Shown in pieces: positions 42,871-53,069 of a DNA stretch of 64,000 nucleotides. The first letter of the stretch is position 1. Every line of letters starts with the position of its first letter. The stretch is taken from assembly GCF_900101095.1 (NCBI RefSeq), contig NZ_FNFM01000010.1, positions 186,001-250,000 of the forward strand, read 5' to 3'. The stretch comes from Actinopolyspora mzabensis (GTDB lineage: Bacteria; Actinomycetota; Actinomycetes; Mycobacteriales; Pseudonocardiaceae). Below the pieces are notes generated by a model. The model had not been told where the DNA came from. It did no database searches and saw only the letters and a list, made by a program, of their open reading frames with translations. Made by a program: the position numbers and the translations under genes.

Positions 42871-43653
42871 ATGAATATTGTCGTCCTGGTGAAGCAGGTG
42901 CCGGACACGTGGTCCGAGCGCAAGTTGTCCGACTCGGATCACACGTTGGATCGGGCATCCGCCGATGTGGTGTTGGATGAGATCAACGAGCGGGCCGTTG
43001 AGGAGGCATTGCTGGCCAAGGAGGCCCACGGCGGTGAAGTGACCGTGCTGTGCATGGGCCCCGAGGGCGCGTCCGACGCGATTCGCAAGGCACTGTCGAT
43101 GGGTGCCGACAAGGCCGTGCACCTCACGGACGAGGCGTTGCACGGTACCGACGCGGTCGGCACGGCCAAGGCGCTGGCCAAGGTGATCGGTACGCTGGAT
43201 TCGGTGGACATGATCATCGCAGGTAACGAGTCCACGGACGGACGCAGCGGTGCCGTCCCGGCGATGTTGGCCGAACTGCTGGGCTGGCCGCAGCTCACCT
43301 ACGCGCGCTCGCTGTCGGTCGACGGATCGACGGTCTCGATCGAACGCGAGACCGACGCCGGGGTGGCCAGCGTGCGCGCCGAGCTCCCCACCGTGGTCAG
43401 CGTCACCGAGAAGATCAACGAACCGCGGTACCCCTCGTTCAAGGGCATCATGGCCGCGAAGAAGAAGCCGGTTTCCACCCTGGCGCTGGCCGACGCCGGT
43501 ATCGAGGCCGACGAGGTCGGACTGTCCGGCGCGCTGACGCAGATGGTCTCGTCCGCGCCCGCGCCGCCGAAGGAAGCAGGCCAGCAGGTCACCGACGAGG
43601 GCGACGGCGGCACCCGCATCGTCGAGTTCCTGTCGGGCAAGAACCTCGTCTGA
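42871..43653 (+). CDS. etfB: Electron transfer flavoprotein beta subunit
   Basis: The 260-residue protein is the ETF beta subunit, which with EtfA transfers electrons from acyl-CoA dehydrogenases to the respiratory chain. It starts NIVVLVKQVPDTW, then has INERAVEEAL (NE-type motif), GMGADKAVHL-like SMGADKAVHL and GNESTDGRSGAVPAMLAELLGWP. The C-terminal part is typical. The ATG at 42871 follows GGAGAGGG. It is followed by etfA after 169 bases. Confidence 0.95.
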   Translation: MNIVVLVKQVPDTWSERKLSDSDHTLDRASADVVLDEINERAVEEALLAKEAHGGEVTVLCMGPEGASDAIRKALSMGADKAVHLTDEALHGTDAVGTAKALAKVIGTLDSVDMIIAGNESTDGRSGAVPAMLAELLGWPQLTYARSLSVDGSTVSIERETDAGVASVRAELPTVVSVTEKINEPRYPSFKGIMAAKKKPVSTLALADAGIEADEVGLSGALTQMVSSAPAPPKEAGQQVTDEGDGGTRIVEFLSGKNLV

Positions 43654-43822
43654 GAGTTCCTCACCGCAGGGGGTTCGGTTCCGCTGCCGTTCCGGCAGGG
43701 TGCCGCGTTCCGGCGCCCACACGACGATTCTCGGCGGTTCGCGCGGGTGGTCGTGACAAGTCCGGATCGTTTCGAGTCGTGGTGTGTTTCGGCTTCGGTC
43801 GCGTTTGAGAAGGGCGTTATCC

Positions 43823-44782
43823 ATGTCTGAGGTTTTGGTCCTCGTCGACCACGCGGGTGGCGAGGTCAAGAAGGTTACGTACGAGATGCTCACGGCGGCC
43901 CGCCGGCTCGGCGAGCCCGCCGCGGTGGTCACCGGCGGTCCCGGGGCCACCGACAAGATCGCCGATGCGTTGGCTTCGGCCGGCGCCGCCAAGGTTTACA
44001 CGGCGGAATCGGCCGACATCGACGACTACCTGGTCACGCCGCAGGTAGACGTGCTCTCGACTCTCGTCGAGCGCGTTTCCCCCGCGGCGGTGCTGCTGTC
44101 GGCCAGTGTCGACGGCAAGGAGGTCGCGGGCAGGCTGGCGGTGCGCACCGGCAGCGGACTGCTGTCCGAGGTCGCCGACATCGATTCCGACGGAGTGGCC
44201 GACTACTCGCTGTTCGGCGGCTCGTACCAGGCGAGGGCGAAGGCCGCTTCCGGTGCTCCGATCGTGTCGATGCTGCCGGGCAGCGTCGAGCCGGAGACGC
44301 TGGACGGCGGCGGTGTGCGCGAATCCGTCGAGGTTCCGGGCACCGACTCGGGCAAGTCCGGTGCCGTCACCGGCAGGCAGCCCGCGGAATCGGGAGACCG
44401 TCCCGAGCTGACCGAGGCCAACGTGGTGGTTTCGGGCGGCCGTGGTGTCGGCAGCGCGGAGAGCTTCGAGGTGATCGAGAAACTCGCGGACTCCCTCGGC
44501 GCCGCCGTGGGTGCCTCGCGTGCCGCGGTCGACTCGGGCTACTACCCCGCCCAGTTCCAGGTCGGGCAGACCGGCAAGACGGTCTCCCCGCAGCTCTACC
44601 TCGCGTTGGGGATCTCCGGTGCCATCCAGCACCGCGCCGGGATGCAGACCTCCAAGACCATCGTGGCCGTCAACAAGGACGCCGAGGCGCCGATCTTCGA
44701 GATCGCCGACTTCGGCGTCGTCGGCGACCTGTTCAAGGTGGCCCCGCAGCTGACCGAGGAGGTCGGCAACCGCAAGGGCTGA
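43823..44782 (+). CDS. etfA: Electron transfer flavoprotein alpha subunit
   Basis: The 319-residue protein is the ETF alpha subunit. The FAD-binding C-terminal domain shows [64 protein letters not shown] and [21 protein letters not shown]. The ATG at 43823 gives the normal N-terminus SEVLVLVDH. It partners the upstream EtfB. A 36-bp perfect palindrome follows the stop codon. Confidence 0.95.
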   Translation: MSEVLVLVDHAGGEVKKVTYEMLTAARRLGEPAAVVTGGPGATDKIADALASAGAAKVYTAESADIDDYLVTPQVDVLSTLVERVSPAAVLLSASVDGKEVAGRLAVRTGSGLLSEVADIDSDGVADYSLFGGSYQARAKAASGAPIVSMLPGSVEPETLDGGGVRESVEVPGTDSGKSGAVTGRQPAESGDRPELTEANVVVSGGRGVGSAESFEVIEKLADSLGAAVGASRAAVDSGYYPAQFQVGQTGKTVSPQLYLALGISGAIQHRAGMQTSKTIVAVNKDAEAPIFEIADFGVVGDLFKVAPQLTEEVGNRKG

Positions 44783-44806
44783 CGACCGCTCGTTCCGCGG
44801 CGTCCT

Positions 44807-44842
44807 CGGGGGCGGGGAGACCGGCCGGTCTCCCCGCCCCCG
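44807..44842. terminator. Perfect 36-bp palindrome, terminator of the etf operon
   Basis: CGGGGGCGGGGAGACCGG is followed directly by its exact reverse complement (18 pairs), starting 25 bases after the etfA stop. There is no T-tract. Confidence 0.75.
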
Positions 44843-44982
44843 AATACTGTCGGCCCCGCTTGCTGTTGGCCCTGCTCCCGACCTCCGGTGGGCCTCGGGT
44901 ACCCGTCATTCACCCGAAGTTCTCGTCGCGTCCGTCCGGTGCCACTGTCGGTGGTCGCACGGACCCGGCTACATCTGCGGAC

Positions 44983-45768
44983 ATGGCCGATACAGCGCGA
45001 TCCGACGCCACGTTGCTGGCCGTCACCGCCGGGCGGGACCGGAGCGGAGCCGATCACTACTCATTACTTCTGACCAGGGAACCAGCCGAGATTCGAGCCG
45101 CCCAGCGGCTACGCCACCGGGTGTTCGCCACCGAGATGGGCGCCCTGGTGCACCAGGACGGGACCGGAGTCGAGACCGATTCCTTCGACGAGTTCTGCGA
45201 CCACCTCGTGGTGCGATCGCAGCGATCGGGCGAAATCGTCGGCACCTACCGGATGCTGCCGCCCCGGCACGCCCGCGCAGCCGGGAGGCTCTACTCCGAC
45301 GAGGAGTTCGACCTCACCGCCCTGGCGCCGCTGCGCTCGGATCTGGTGGAAACGGGGCGTTCCTGCGTGCATCCGGACCACCGAACCGGGGCGGTGATCG
45401 GTCTGATCTGGGCCGGTATCGCTCGTTACCTGCTGTTGCACGGTCATCGTTGGCTCGCCGGCTGCGCCTCGGTGTCGCTGCGGGACGGCGGCACGTCGGC
45501 CGCCGGGGTGTGGCAGGCGGTTCGCCGCCGTCACTACGCGGCCCGCTCCCACCGGGTTCGGCCCTACCGCCCCTGGCCCACTCGGACCGTGCCCGCTCCG
45601 GAGCGTGTCCGGCTGCCACCTCTGCTGCGCGGGTATCTGCGGTTGGGAGCCCGAGTGTGCGGCCCACCCGCACACGACCCGGAATTCGGCGTCGCGGACT
45701 TCTTCGTGCTGCTGGACTCGCACGACATCGACCGGCGATACCTCGAGCGCTTCCTGGGGGACTCGTGA
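44983..45768 (+). CDS. GNAT-type N-acyltransferase, OlsB-like
   Basis: The 261-residue protein matches the acyltransferase family of OlsB, which acylates ornithine to lyso-ornithine lipid. Features are [15 protein letters not shown] (about residues 37-51), [18 protein letters not shown], and the block [29 protein letters not shown]. It is followed at a GTGA overlap by a PlsC-like acyltransferase, exactly as in olsB-olsA pairs, which supports ornithine-lipid synthesis as an inference. The ATG at 44983 is preferred over the longer frame, whose extra 41 residues are not family-like. Confidence 0.82.
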   Translation: MADTARSDATLLAVTAGRDRSGADHYSLLLTREPAEIRAAQRLRHRVFATEMGALVHQDGTGVETDSFDEFCDHLVVRSQRSGEIVGTYRMLPPRHARAAGRLYSDEEFDLTALAPLRSDLVETGRSCVHPDHRTGAVIGLIWAGIARYLLLHGHRWLAGCASVSLRDGGTSAAGVWQAVRRRHYAARSHRVRPYRPWPTRTVPAPERVRLPPLLRGYLRLGARVCGPPAHDPEFGVADFFVLLDSHDIDRRYLERFLGDS

Positions 45769-46841
45769 GCGGGGGCGACACCTGGACACCGAACTCGCCG
45801 TGCGACACGTCCTGCCTCCCCGACCGCGGGTCGCTGCCCCGCGCCACGTTCACCTGCCGACTGCGCCGGGTGCTGGGGTTGGCCGTGCTGCTGGTGTACG
45901 GGGCGATGCTCGCGTCGGCCATGCCGGTGTTGCCCGCGAGCCTGCGGCGTATCGCCGCCCGAACGTGGTTCACCGGCGTCCTCGCCGCCCTCGGCGTGCG
46001 GCTGCGAGTGCGCGGTGCTCCGCCACCCCGCACGGGCACAGCCGCGGGGGCACTGGTGGTGGCCAACCACGTTTCCTGGTTGGACGTGCTCGCGCTACAG
46101 GCGGTGTGCCCGATGCGCCTGTTGGCCAAGGTCGAGGTGCGCCACTGGCCGTTGCTCGGGAGGCTGGCGGTGCGGGCGGGCACGCTGTTCATCGAGCGGG
46201 AGCGTCCCACCCGGTTGCCGGCCGCGATCGGTTCCGTCACCGAGGCACTGCGCCACGGACACGTGGTCGGTGCGTTCCCGGAAGGCACGACTCGATGCGG
46301 TCGTGCGTCCGGGCAGTACCGCTCCGCCGTCTTTCAGGCGGCCCTGGAAGCGGGGGCGCCGGTGCGGCCCGTCGCGCTGCGATACGAACTGATGAGTGGG
46401 GAGCCCACCACCGTTGCCGCGTTCGTCGGCGAGGACACCCTGCTGGCTTCGCTGCGCGAGGTCCTGGCGGTGCGCGGTCTCGTCGTGGAGCTGATCCAGC
46501 TGCCGTCCCCCGGTGCCCCGGCCACCGCTGCGCCGGGGATGTTCGACCGCGAGCCCGGTGCGGTCGTGCTCCACGCTCCCGTGCGTACCGCTTCCCAGCG
46601 GGAAACCATCGGCTACGCCGCCGCACGGCGGGACGCTTCCGCCGCACGACGGGCACTGGCCTCCTACTGCGCCCGGGTCGTCACCGAAGCGTGTGAGCCA
46701 CGTCCTCCGGGAAACCACTGGACTTGCACCGCGGTGGAAGTCGCAACATCGTGCGGTGACCGATCGGAACGATCCTTGCGAGACGACCGCCACGACGGAA
46801 CCGGAGCCCGAAAGTCCACTGTGGTCAAAGCGGTACCGTAA
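45765..46841 (+). CDS. 1-acyl-sn-glycerol-3-phosphate acyltransferase family protein, OlsA-like
   Basis: The 358-residue membrane-bound acyltransferase has an N-terminal hydrophobic segment (about residues 37-57), the catalytic HX4D motif NHVSWLD (His102, Asp107), and FPEGTTR (about 172-178). Its GTG overlaps the OlsB-like stop (GTGA), so the two are coupled; together they would make ornithine lipid from ornithine and two acyl-ACP molecules. The last roughly 40 residues are low-complexity and overlap the next gene by 86 bases, so the true end of functional sequence may be earlier. Confidence 0.82.
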   Translation: MSGGDTWTPNSPCDTSCLPDRGSLPRATFTCRLRRVLGLAVLLVYGAMLASAMPVLPASLRRIAARTWFTGVLAALGVRLRVRGAPPPRTGTAAGALVVANHVSWLDVLALQAVCPMRLLAKVEVRHWPLLGRLAVRAGTLFIERERPTRLPAAIGSVTEALRHGHVVGAFPEGTTRCGRASGQYRSAVFQAALEAGAPVRPVALRYELMSGEPTTVAAFVGEDTLLASLREVLAVRGLVVELIQLPSPGAPATAAPGMFDREPGAVVLHAPVRTASQRETIGYAAARRDASAARRALASYCARVVTEACEPRPPGNHWTCTAVEVATSCGDRSERSLRDDRHDGTGARKSTVVKAVP

Positions 46842-48159
46842 CTTCACCATCGGCCTACTGCTGGTGGTCACGTTGGTCGCCTTCGAGGCGATGGGTGTGG
46901 CGACGGCACTGCCCACCATCGCCGCCGAACTGGACGGACAGCGGTGGTACTCCTGGGCGTTCACGCTGTTCATGGCCGCCAGCGCCGTCGGAACCGTCTT
47001 CGCGGGGCGGCTCGCCGACCGGCACGGACCCGCGCTGCCGCTGCTGCTCGCGCTGCCACTGTTCGCGGCGGGACTCCTGCTCGCCGGAGCCGCGCCGAAC
47101 ATGTCCGTGTTGCTGCTCGCCCGGGCTCTGCAGGGGCTGGGCGGGGGCAGCATCGCCGTGCCGCTGTACGTGATGATCGCCAGGGTCTATCCCCAGCGAC
47201 ACCACCCCAGGGCGTTCGGCGCGATGTCCGCGGCCTGGGTCCTTCCCTCGCTGCTCGGGCCCGCCCTGTCTGGTCTGATTACCGAACAGCTGCACTGGCG
47301 GTGGGTCTTTCTCGGGCTGGCGCCGTTCGTGCTGCTCGGGGCGGTGCTGCTCGCCCCCACCATTCGGCGCGCGGGGAGCAAGCCCGAGACGCGGCCCACG
47401 GCCAGACCCGGACTGCTGCCCGCTGCGCTCGGCGCCGGGTTCGGCACAGTGGTGCTGAACTGGAGCGCCGACCATCCCTCGTTGCTCTCGGCGGTGCTCG
47501 GCGTGGCTGCGACCGTCTCGCTGTGGGTGTGTATTCGGGTGCTGCTGCCCACCGGGACGCTCTCGGCCCGGCCGGGCATCCCGGTCATGGTGCTGGCGCG
47601 TGGGCTGCTGGCCGGTGTCTTCTTCACCGCCGAGGCCTTCATCCCGCTGGTGCTGACCGTCGTGCACGGCTATTCGGCGATGTTGGCCGGAATTCCGCTG
47701 ACCGTGGCCTCGCTGGGGTGGTCGTTGGGGTCCTTCTGGCAGGGCAGGCAGGGGCGCTTCAGCAGGGAGCACCTGGTGGCGTCCGGGTTCGTGCTGGTGG
47801 TCGTGGGCGTGCTCGGTGTGGCGCTGCTGGCACCGGAATGGGGAGCGGACCGGGCGATCTTCCTGTTCTGGTCGATCGCGGGTGCCGGTATGGGGGTGTC
47901 CGTCTCCAGCACGGCCGTGCGGGTGCTGGGGCTCTCGGACCAGGCCGAACGAGGGTTCAACTCGGCCGCGTTGCAGATCTCCGACATGCTCGGACAGGCC
48001 CTGCTGATCGGCTTGGGAGGGGCGCTGGTGAACCTGCTGGCCAGTACTCGGGAACCGACCCTGGGCGTGGCCGTGCTCGCGGGGCTGCTGATGGTGACGG
48101 GCTCGCTGGGTGCGCGCCTGGTGGCGCGCTCCCGAGGGATTATCCTGGACGGGCGATGA
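46756..48159 (+). CDS. MFS transporter (drug/proton antiporter-like)
   Basis: The 467-residue protein is a major facilitator superfamily transporter with 12-14 hydrophobic helices. It has the motif-A-like [10 protein letters not shown] between helices 2 and 3 and an [31 protein letters not shown] stretch typical of DHA2-type multidrug efflux proteins. The GTG at 46756 is the only nearby start; this means an 86-base overlap with the upstream acyltransferase gene and a hydrophilic N-terminal tail of about 30 residues. The stop overlaps the cysteine desulfurase ATG (ATGA). Substrate unknown. Confidence 0.82.
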   Translation: MTDRNDPCETTATTEPEPESPLWSKRYRNFTIGLLLVVTLVAFEAMGVATALPTIAAELDGQRWYSWAFTLFMAASAVGTVFAGRLADRHGPALPLLLALPLFAAGLLLAGAAPNMSVLLLARALQGLGGGSIAVPLYVMIARVYPQRHHPRAFGAMSAAWVLPSLLGPALSGLITEQLHWRWVFLGLAPFVLLGAVLLAPTIRRAGSKPETRPTARPGLLPAALGAGFGTVVLNWSADHPSLLSAVLGVAATVSLWVCIRVLLPTGTLSARPGIPVMVLARGLLAGVFFTAEAFIPLVLTVVHGYSAMLAGIPLTVASLGWSLGSFWQGRQGRFSREHLVASGFVLVVVGVLGVALLAPEWGADRAIFLFWSIAGAGMGVSVSSTAVRVLGLSDQAERGFNSAALQISDMLGQALLIGLGGALVNLLASTREPTLGVAVLAGLLMVTGSLGARLVARSRGIILDGR

Positions 48160-49379
48160 CGTACCTGGACCATGCGGCAACCACCCCGATGCGTGCGGGC
48201 GCGATCGAGGTCATGACCGAAGCGCTCGCCACACTGGGCAATGCCTCGTCCCTGCACACCTCCGGCAGGCGAGCTCGTCGTGCCGTGGAGGAGTCCCGCG
48301 AGGACATCGCGGCCGCACTCGGCGCTCGCCCTTCCGAGGTGCTGTTCACCGGTGGGGGCACCGAGAGTGACAATCTCGCGGTGAAGGGCATCTTCTGGGG
48401 TCGCAGGGACGCCGATCCGCGGCGTCGTCGGGTGCTCGCCTCCGCCGTGGAGCACCACGCGGTGCTCGACACCGTGGAGTGGCTGGCGGAGCACGAGGGA
48501 GCCGAGATCACCTGGCTGGAGGTCGACTCGCACGGCAGGGTGGCCCCCGAAGTGCTGGAGGAGGCGGTCCGTCAGGCCCCGGAAGAGGTGGCGCTCGTCA
48601 CCGTGATGTGGGCCAACAACGAGGTCGGCACGGTCAACCCGATTCCGGAACTGGCGGAGGTGGCCGTCCGGTACGGCATACCGCTGCACACCGACGCCGT
48701 CCAGGCCGTTGAGACGCTGCCCGTGGACTTCGAGTCCTCCGGGGTCTCGGCGCTGACGATGACCGGGCACAAGATCGGTGGTCCCTACGGCGTGGGGGTG
48801 CTGGTGTTGGGCAGGGACGTCAGCTGCACGCCGCTGCTGCACGGGGGTGGCCAGGAGCGCGAGGTCCGTTCCGGCACGCTGGACACACCCGCCGTGCTGG
48901 CCCTCGCCAGTGCGCTGCGCGAGGCGGTCGACCGGCGCGAGCACCACGCGGCGGAGCTCGCCGCCCTGCGGGACGAACTGATCGAGGGGGTGCGTTCGGC
49001 CGTGCCGGACGCGGTGCTCAACGGCGATCCGGGTACCGTCGGGGGCGGTCGGTTGCCGGGGAACGCGCACTTCACCTTCCCCGGCTGCGAAGGGGACAGC
49101 CTGCTGATGCTGCTCGACGCCAACGGCATCGAGTGCTCCACCGGATCCGCGTGCACCGCCGGTGTCGCCGAACCCAGCCACGTATTGTTGGCGATGGGCG
49201 CCGACGTGCGGGTCGCCCGGGGGTCGCTGCGGCTCACGCTCGGACACGATTCGACCCGCGAGGACGTCCGTGCGTTCCTGGACGCACTGGAACCGGCCGT
49301 GAGGCGGGCCCGCGGCGCCGGGCTCTCCGGTTTGAGCAAGACTTCGGTGGGATCGGCCACCGCGCCTACGGAGGTGTGA
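48156..49379 (+). CDS. Cysteine desulfurase (IscS/NifS family)
   Basis: The 407-residue PLP enzyme removes sulfur from cysteine as a persulfide. PLP is held by Lys206 ([11 protein letters not shown]), with the N-terminal YLDHAATTP and GTESDNLA signatures, and the catalytic cysteine is Cys327 in [11 protein letters not shown]. The ATG at 48156 overlaps the MFS stop in an ATGA junction. mnmA follows two bases after its stop, so this enzyme very likely supplies sulfur for tRNA 2-thiouridine; it may also serve iron-sulfur assembly. Confidence 0.94.
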   Translation: MTYLDHAATTPMRAGAIEVMTEALATLGNASSLHTSGRRARRAVEESREDIAAALGARPSEVLFTGGGTESDNLAVKGIFWGRRDADPRRRRVLASAVEHHAVLDTVEWLAEHEGAEITWLEVDSHGRVAPEVLEEAVRQAPEEVALVTVMWANNEVGTVNPIPELAEVAVRYGIPLHTDAVQAVETLPVDFESSGVSALTMTGHKIGGPYGVGVLVLGRDVSCTPLLHGGGQEREVRSGTLDTPAVLALASALREAVDRREHHAAELAALRDELIEGVRSAVPDAVLNGDPGTVGGGRLPGNAHFTFPGCEGDSLLMLLDANGIECSTGSACTAGVAEPSHVLLAMGADVRVARGSLRLTLGHDSTREDVRAFLDALEPAVRRARGAGLSGLSKTSVGSATAPTEV

Positions 49380-49381
49380 GG

Positions 49382-50470
49382 GTGCGAGTACTCGCGGCGA
49401 TGAGCGGCGGTGTGGATTCGGCGGTTGCTGCCGCCCGAGCTGTGGACGCGGGGCACGACGTCACCGGCGTGCACCTGGCGCTGTCCGCCAAACCGGGGAC
49501 GTTGCGGACGGGAGCCCGCGGTTGTTGCACCGTGGAGGACTCCCGCGACGCGCGGCGTGCCGCCGACATCCTGGGGATTCCGTTCTACGTCTGGGACTTC
49601 GCCGAGCGGTTCAGCGAGGAGGTCATCGAGACCTTCGTGGGCGAGTACGCCGCGGGACGTACTCCCAATCCGTGCATGACCTGCAACGAGAAGATCAAGT
49701 TCGAGGCGTTGCTGGAGAAGGCCGTCGCGCTCGGCTTCGACGCGGTCTCGACGGGCCACTACGCCAGGCTCTCGCAGGAGTCGGGAGTGCCGGAGCTGCG
49801 CCGCAGCAGGGACGAGGACAAGGACCAGTCCTACGTGCTCGCCTCGCTTACACCGCAACAACTGCGGCACGCGATGTTCCCGCTGGGCCACTCGCTGAAG
49901 TCGGAGGTGCGCGAGGAGGCGGAACGGCGCGATCTCGCGGTGGCGCAGAAACCGGACAGCCACGACATCTGCTTCATCCCGGACGGCGACACCAAGAAGT
50001 TCCTGGACTCCAAGTTGGGTGAACGGCCGGGCGAGATGGTCGACGCCGACTCGGGTGAGGTACTCGCCGAGCACTCCGGGGTGCACGGTTTCACCGTGGG
50101 GCAGCGCAAGGGACTCGGCATCGACAAGCCCGCCGCCGACGGGCGGCCGCGTTACGTGCTCTCGCTGGAGCCGGTTTCCGGCACTGTCGAGGTCGGTTCG
50201 GCGGAACGGCTCGCGGTTACCGAGATCGAGGCGGACCGGCCGATCTGGCCCTCCGAGAGCCCCATCGACGGTCCGACCGAGTGCGTGGCCCAGATCCGCG
50301 CCCACGGCGAGACCGGGAGAGCCGTGGCCGAGACGACCGACGAGGGAGTCCGGGTGCGGCTTCACGAGCCGATGCGCGGTGTGGCTCCCGGGCAGTCGGT
50401 GGTGCTCTACCGGCCCGAGGAGGCGGGTGATCTCGTGCTCGGCAGCGCCAAGATCTCTGGCACCCGGTGA
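49382..50470 (+). CDS. mnmA: tRNA-specific 2-thiouridylase MnmA
   Basis: The 362-residue enzyme makes 2-thiouridine at wobble position 34 of Glu, Gln and Lys tRNAs. It has the ATP-pyrophosphatase P-loop [13 protein letters not shown] (residues 5-17), the catalytic cysteine in [12 protein letters not shown], the second cysteine in [11 protein letters not shown], and [19 protein letters not shown]. The GTG at 49382 follows GGAGGTGTGAGG, directly behind the cysteine desulfurase stop. The sulfur donor is presumably that neighbour. Confidence 0.95.
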   Translation: MRVLAAMSGGVDSAVAAARAVDAGHDVTGVHLALSAKPGTLRTGARGCCTVEDSRDARRAADILGIPFYVWDFAERFSEEVIETFVGEYAAGRTPNPCMTCNEKIKFEALLEKAVALGFDAVSTGHYARLSQESGVPELRRSRDEDKDQSYVLASLTPQQLRHAMFPLGHSLKSEVREEAERRDLAVAQKPDSHDICFIPDGDTKKFLDSKLGERPGEMVDADSGEVLAEHSGVHGFTVGQRKGLGIDKPAADGRPRYVLSLEPVSGTVEVGSAERLAVTEIEADRPIWPSESPIDGPTECVAQIRAHGETGRAVAETTDEGVRVRLHEPMRGVAPGQSVVLYRPEEAGDLVLGSAKISGTR

Positions 50471-50495
50471 AATTGTGACGTCGCCTCGGTCAGCG

Positions 50496-50630
50496 GGGCG
50501 GTGCGGGTGGCGGAACCTCTCGCACGGCTCTCGCTGCGGGGCCGGCGACATCGGGTAGCGACCTACACAACGTCTCCGGCGTCCTCGCGAGAGCCGCACG
50601 GGAGAACCCGCGGCGGTGCCGACCGCGTGG
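50496..50630 (+). repeat. Dispersed intergenic repeat, copy 4 (3'-truncated, orientation A)
   Basis: GGCGGTGCGGGTGGCGGAAC opens the element 26 bases after the mnmA stop; shared blocks CACGGCTCTCGCTGCGG, ACATCGGGTAGCGACCTACA, CGTCCTCGCGAGAG and GGGAGAACCCGCGG follow. The palindromic CGATTTC end and the segment before it are missing; the homology stops in the GGTGCCGACCGCGTGGGTGG area. Confidence 0.75.
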
Positions 50631-50792
50631 GTGGTTGTTCGGCGTTCGTCACGCCGAAGTGACCACGACAAAACGTGGACACCACCCGCGAGTGCGGTGA
50701 AGCTTGATGACTCCCGGTGTGGATCTGCTCCCATGAGAAACGCCTGATTCCCGTTTGGCGGATGGCGCGAACTCGGTTGCGAGAATGGTCCC

Positions 50793-51830
50793 GTGACGCA
50801 GCCACAGCCCTGGAAACCCGGTACCGCGACCGCCATAGGCTCCATGCCCGGTACCGACCCGCTGGAAACCACCCGGATCGTGGCGGGGGAACTGCCCGAA
50901 CTGACCCCGATGCCGGAACTGCCCGCTCGCGGTGTGGGTGGTGACATGCTGGGGCGCACCGCCGGGATGCTGCCCGACCTGGCTGTCGAGGTCGTACCTT
51001 CCGGTTACCGGGTCGCACGCACGGCGGGCCGCGACCAGCGACGGGCGGTGGACCTGCTCCGCTGGGACCTCGATGCCCTGGAGGAAGTCACCGCCGCCGA
51101 CACCGAACCCCGGCTGATCAAGCTGCAGGTTGCAGGTCCCTGGACGCTGGCCTCGGGTATCGAACTGGAGCGCGGACACCGCGTGCTCACCGACCACGGC
51201 GCGTTGCGCGACTTCACCGAGGCACTGGTGGAAGGGGTTCGCGAGCACGCCGCGCTGGTCGCCGAACGTACCGGTGGACGGCCCCTGCTACAGCTGGACG
51301 AACCGACGTTGCCCGCGGTGCTCTCCGGTGAGCTGCCCACTCCATCCGGTTACGGAACCGTTCCGGCGTTCCCGGAGCCCGAGGTGCAGCGGCTGCTCGA
51401 GTACACCATCGATCGGTTGGGTGAAGCCGTGGCACGACCGGTGATCGTGCACTGCTGCGCGGCACGGCCGCCCGTTCGGTTGTTGCGCCGTGCCGGCGCC
51501 GGGGCGCTGAGCCTGGACGCCGGGACGCTGGAGGCCTGCTCCGAGGAGTTCGCCGAAGAGGTCGGCGAGGTGATCGACGCCGGGATCTCCGTGCTGCTGG
51601 GCATGGTTCCCACCAGCGAGCCCCGGCGCGAGGCGTCGCTCCGCGAACTCGTGGAGCCGGTACGCGCCTTCGTGACCAAGCTGGGCTTCTCCGAGCGGGT
51701 CCTCGCCGAACAGGTGGTTCCCACGCCCACGTGCGGTCTGGCGGCGGCTTCACCGGGCTGGGCGCGCCGCGCGCTGGAACTCACCGGCGGGCTGGGCAGG
51801 ATGCTGCCCGAGCGCTTCCCCGAGAACTGA
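50793..51830 (+). CDS. Methionine synthase-like protein (cobalamin-independent, MetE C-terminal type)
   Basis: The 345-residue protein corresponds to the C-terminal catalytic barrel of cobalamin-independent methionine synthase, without the N-terminal half of full-length MetE. Zinc-ligand motifs are VIVHCCAARPP (H-x-C) and TPTCGLA (Cys). GTATAIGSMPGTDPLET near the N-terminus and QLDEPTLP are family features. It may use a methyl donor other than methyl-tetrahydrofolate-triglutamate, as proposed for short MetE relatives. The GTG at 50793 is the first start. No cobalamin or SAM riboswitch is visible upstream, where repeat copy 4 lies. Confidence 0.82.
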   Translation: MTQPQPWKPGTATAIGSMPGTDPLETTRIVAGELPELTPMPELPARGVGGDMLGRTAGMLPDLAVEVVPSGYRVARTAGRDQRRAVDLLRWDLDALEEVTAADTEPRLIKLQVAGPWTLASGIELERGHRVLTDHGALRDFTEALVEGVREHAALVAERTGGRPLLQLDEPTLPAVLSGELPTPSGYGTVPAFPEPEVQRLLEYTIDRLGEAVARPVIVHCCAARPPVRLLRRAGAGALSLDAGTLEACSEEFAEEVGEVIDAGISVLLGMVPTSEPRREASLRELVEPVRAFVTKLGFSERVLAEQVVPTPTCGLAAASPGWARRALELTGGLGRMLPERFPEN

Positions 51831-51977
51831 CGGCTCCGACGGACCGGAAGCCGACGCCCGAGGACCGCGGGCGGCCACTGGGGCGGTCCCGAGCTGCCGG
51901 GTGAACCGGACCGGGGCCCGCTCCGGTCCGGCGTGCCTCGTGGGAACGATCCCGTGAACGCCCTCCGGTACGAAAAC

Positions 51978-52014
51978 GGCGGTCCCGACACCGGAAACCG
52001 ACGTCGGGACCGCC
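51978..52014. terminator. Bidirectional terminator hairpin next to tRNA-His
   Basis: GGCGGTCCCGAC (51978-51989) and GTCGGGACCGCC (52003-52014) give 12 perfect pairs around a 13-base loop. It lies eight bases beyond the tRNA 3' end and after the convergent MetE-like gene, so it should terminate transcription of the tRNA. Confidence 0.75.
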
Positions 52015-52022
52015 TCCTGCGG

Positions 52023-52095
52023 GGTGAGTGACGGGATTCGAACCCGCGACTCCTGGGACCACAACCCAGTGCTCTACCGCCTGAGCTACACCCAC
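52023..52095 (-). tRNA. tRNA-His (anticodon GTG)
   Basis: On the minus strand a full cloverleaf reads GTGGGTGTAGCTCAGGCGG..., with anticodon stem CTGGG/CCCAG and loop TTGTGGT giving anticodon GTG, T-loop GGTTCGAATCC, and acceptor arm GTGGGTG / CACTCAC with one G-T pair. A G precedes position 1 (at 52096), as required for histidine tRNA, and the discriminator is C. CCA is not encoded. The gene lies next to orn, as in other actinobacteria. Confidence 0.97.
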
Positions 52096-52223
52096 CGTGC
52101 TCACCCGGACTCATCACCGGGCAACGGATCCCATCCTAGCGTGGCCGGTTTCCGGGCTCGCAACGGGATCCCCTTTTGCCGATCGTGTTCTCGATTTCGC
52201 TGCGCAGCCGGACGTGGCGAAGG

Positions 52224-52871
52224 TTATTCCTCCTCGAGGCGCCGCTTCGCCCGTTCCGTGCCGCCGACCTGCTCCTCGGCGAGCAGCTCCGCCGCGATCT
52301 CCTGGGCCTGTTCGCTGGAAGGTCCCGGCTGCGGGACGAACGCGGTCCGCCGGTAATAAGCCAGTTCCCGGATCGATTCCCGCACGTCCGCGAGTGCGCG
52401 GTGCGCCAGCCCCTTCTCCGGCTGGGCGTAGTAGATACGCGGATACCACCGGCGACACAGCTCCTTGACGGAGGAGACGTCCACCATGCGGTAGTGCAGG
52501 TACTGGTCGAGTTCCGGCATGTCCCTGGCGATGAAACCGCGGTCGGTGGCGATCGAGTTCCCCGCCAGCGGTGCGGACCGCCCGTTCGGCACGTGCTCCC
52601 GCAGGTACTCCAGTACCCGCTGCTCGGCCTGGGCGAGGGTCACCGTGGACCGGCGCACCTCCTCGGTCAACCCGGAGTTGTCGTGCATCTCCCGCACGAC
52701 CTCCGGCATGGTTCGCAACGTCTCCTCATCGGCGTGGATCACGACGTCCACACCTTCGCCGAGGATGTTCAGGTCGGCATCGGTGACCAGGGCGGCGATC
52801 TCGATCAACGCGTCCTTGCCGAGCTCCAGCCCGGTCATTTCACAGTCGATCCACACTAGACGATCGTTCAC
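52224..52871 (-). CDS. orn: Oligoribonuclease
   Basis: The 215-residue DEDDh exonuclease degrades 2-5-nucleotide RNAs in the last step of mRNA turnover. Its motifs are [21 protein letters not shown] (Asp9, Glu11), [16 protein letters not shown], and [11 protein letters not shown] (catalytic His and Asp). The GTG at 52871 opens directly on [15 protein letters not shown]; upstream sequence does not resemble the family. The C-terminus has an acidic Glu-rich tail. It is oriented with the adjacent tRNA-His. Confidence 0.95.
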   Translation of the reverse strand: MNDRLVWIDCEMTGLELGKDALIEIAALVTDADLNILGEGVDVVIHADEETLRTMPEVVREMHDNSGLTEEVRRSTVTLAQAEQRVLEYLREHVPNGRSAPLAGNSIATDRGFIARDMPELDQYLHYRMVDVSSVKELCRRWYPRIYYAQPEKGLAHRALADVRESIRELAYYRRTAFVPQPGPSSEQAQEIAAELLAEEQVGGTERAKRRLEEE

Positions 52872-53069
52872 CGGGATCAGCCTAACGCGCCACGGTGGGT
52901 GCACGCGAAACCGCCGGTGCGTCGTCACCACGTGAATCACGCCACAGAACCCGTGACATGGGGGGTGCGAGGTAATGTGGTGGACCGCTCGGCGTCGCTC
53001 CGCTCCGGAGCGAGGGCAGCACGAGCGGTCCCACCGATCGACTCCCCGGCAGCACGGGGAGCACGAGCC

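Noticed and set aside
46944-48155. N-terminal extension of the cysteine desulfurase frame through the MFS gene
   Set aside because: The ATG at 48156 opens on the family N-terminus YLDHAATTP; upstream sequence is the out-of-frame MFS coding region.
50640-50792. Possible riboswitch ahead of the methionine-synthase-like gene
   Set aside because: No cobalamin box or SAM-aptamer motifs were found; the region contains repeat copy 4 and ordinary sequence.
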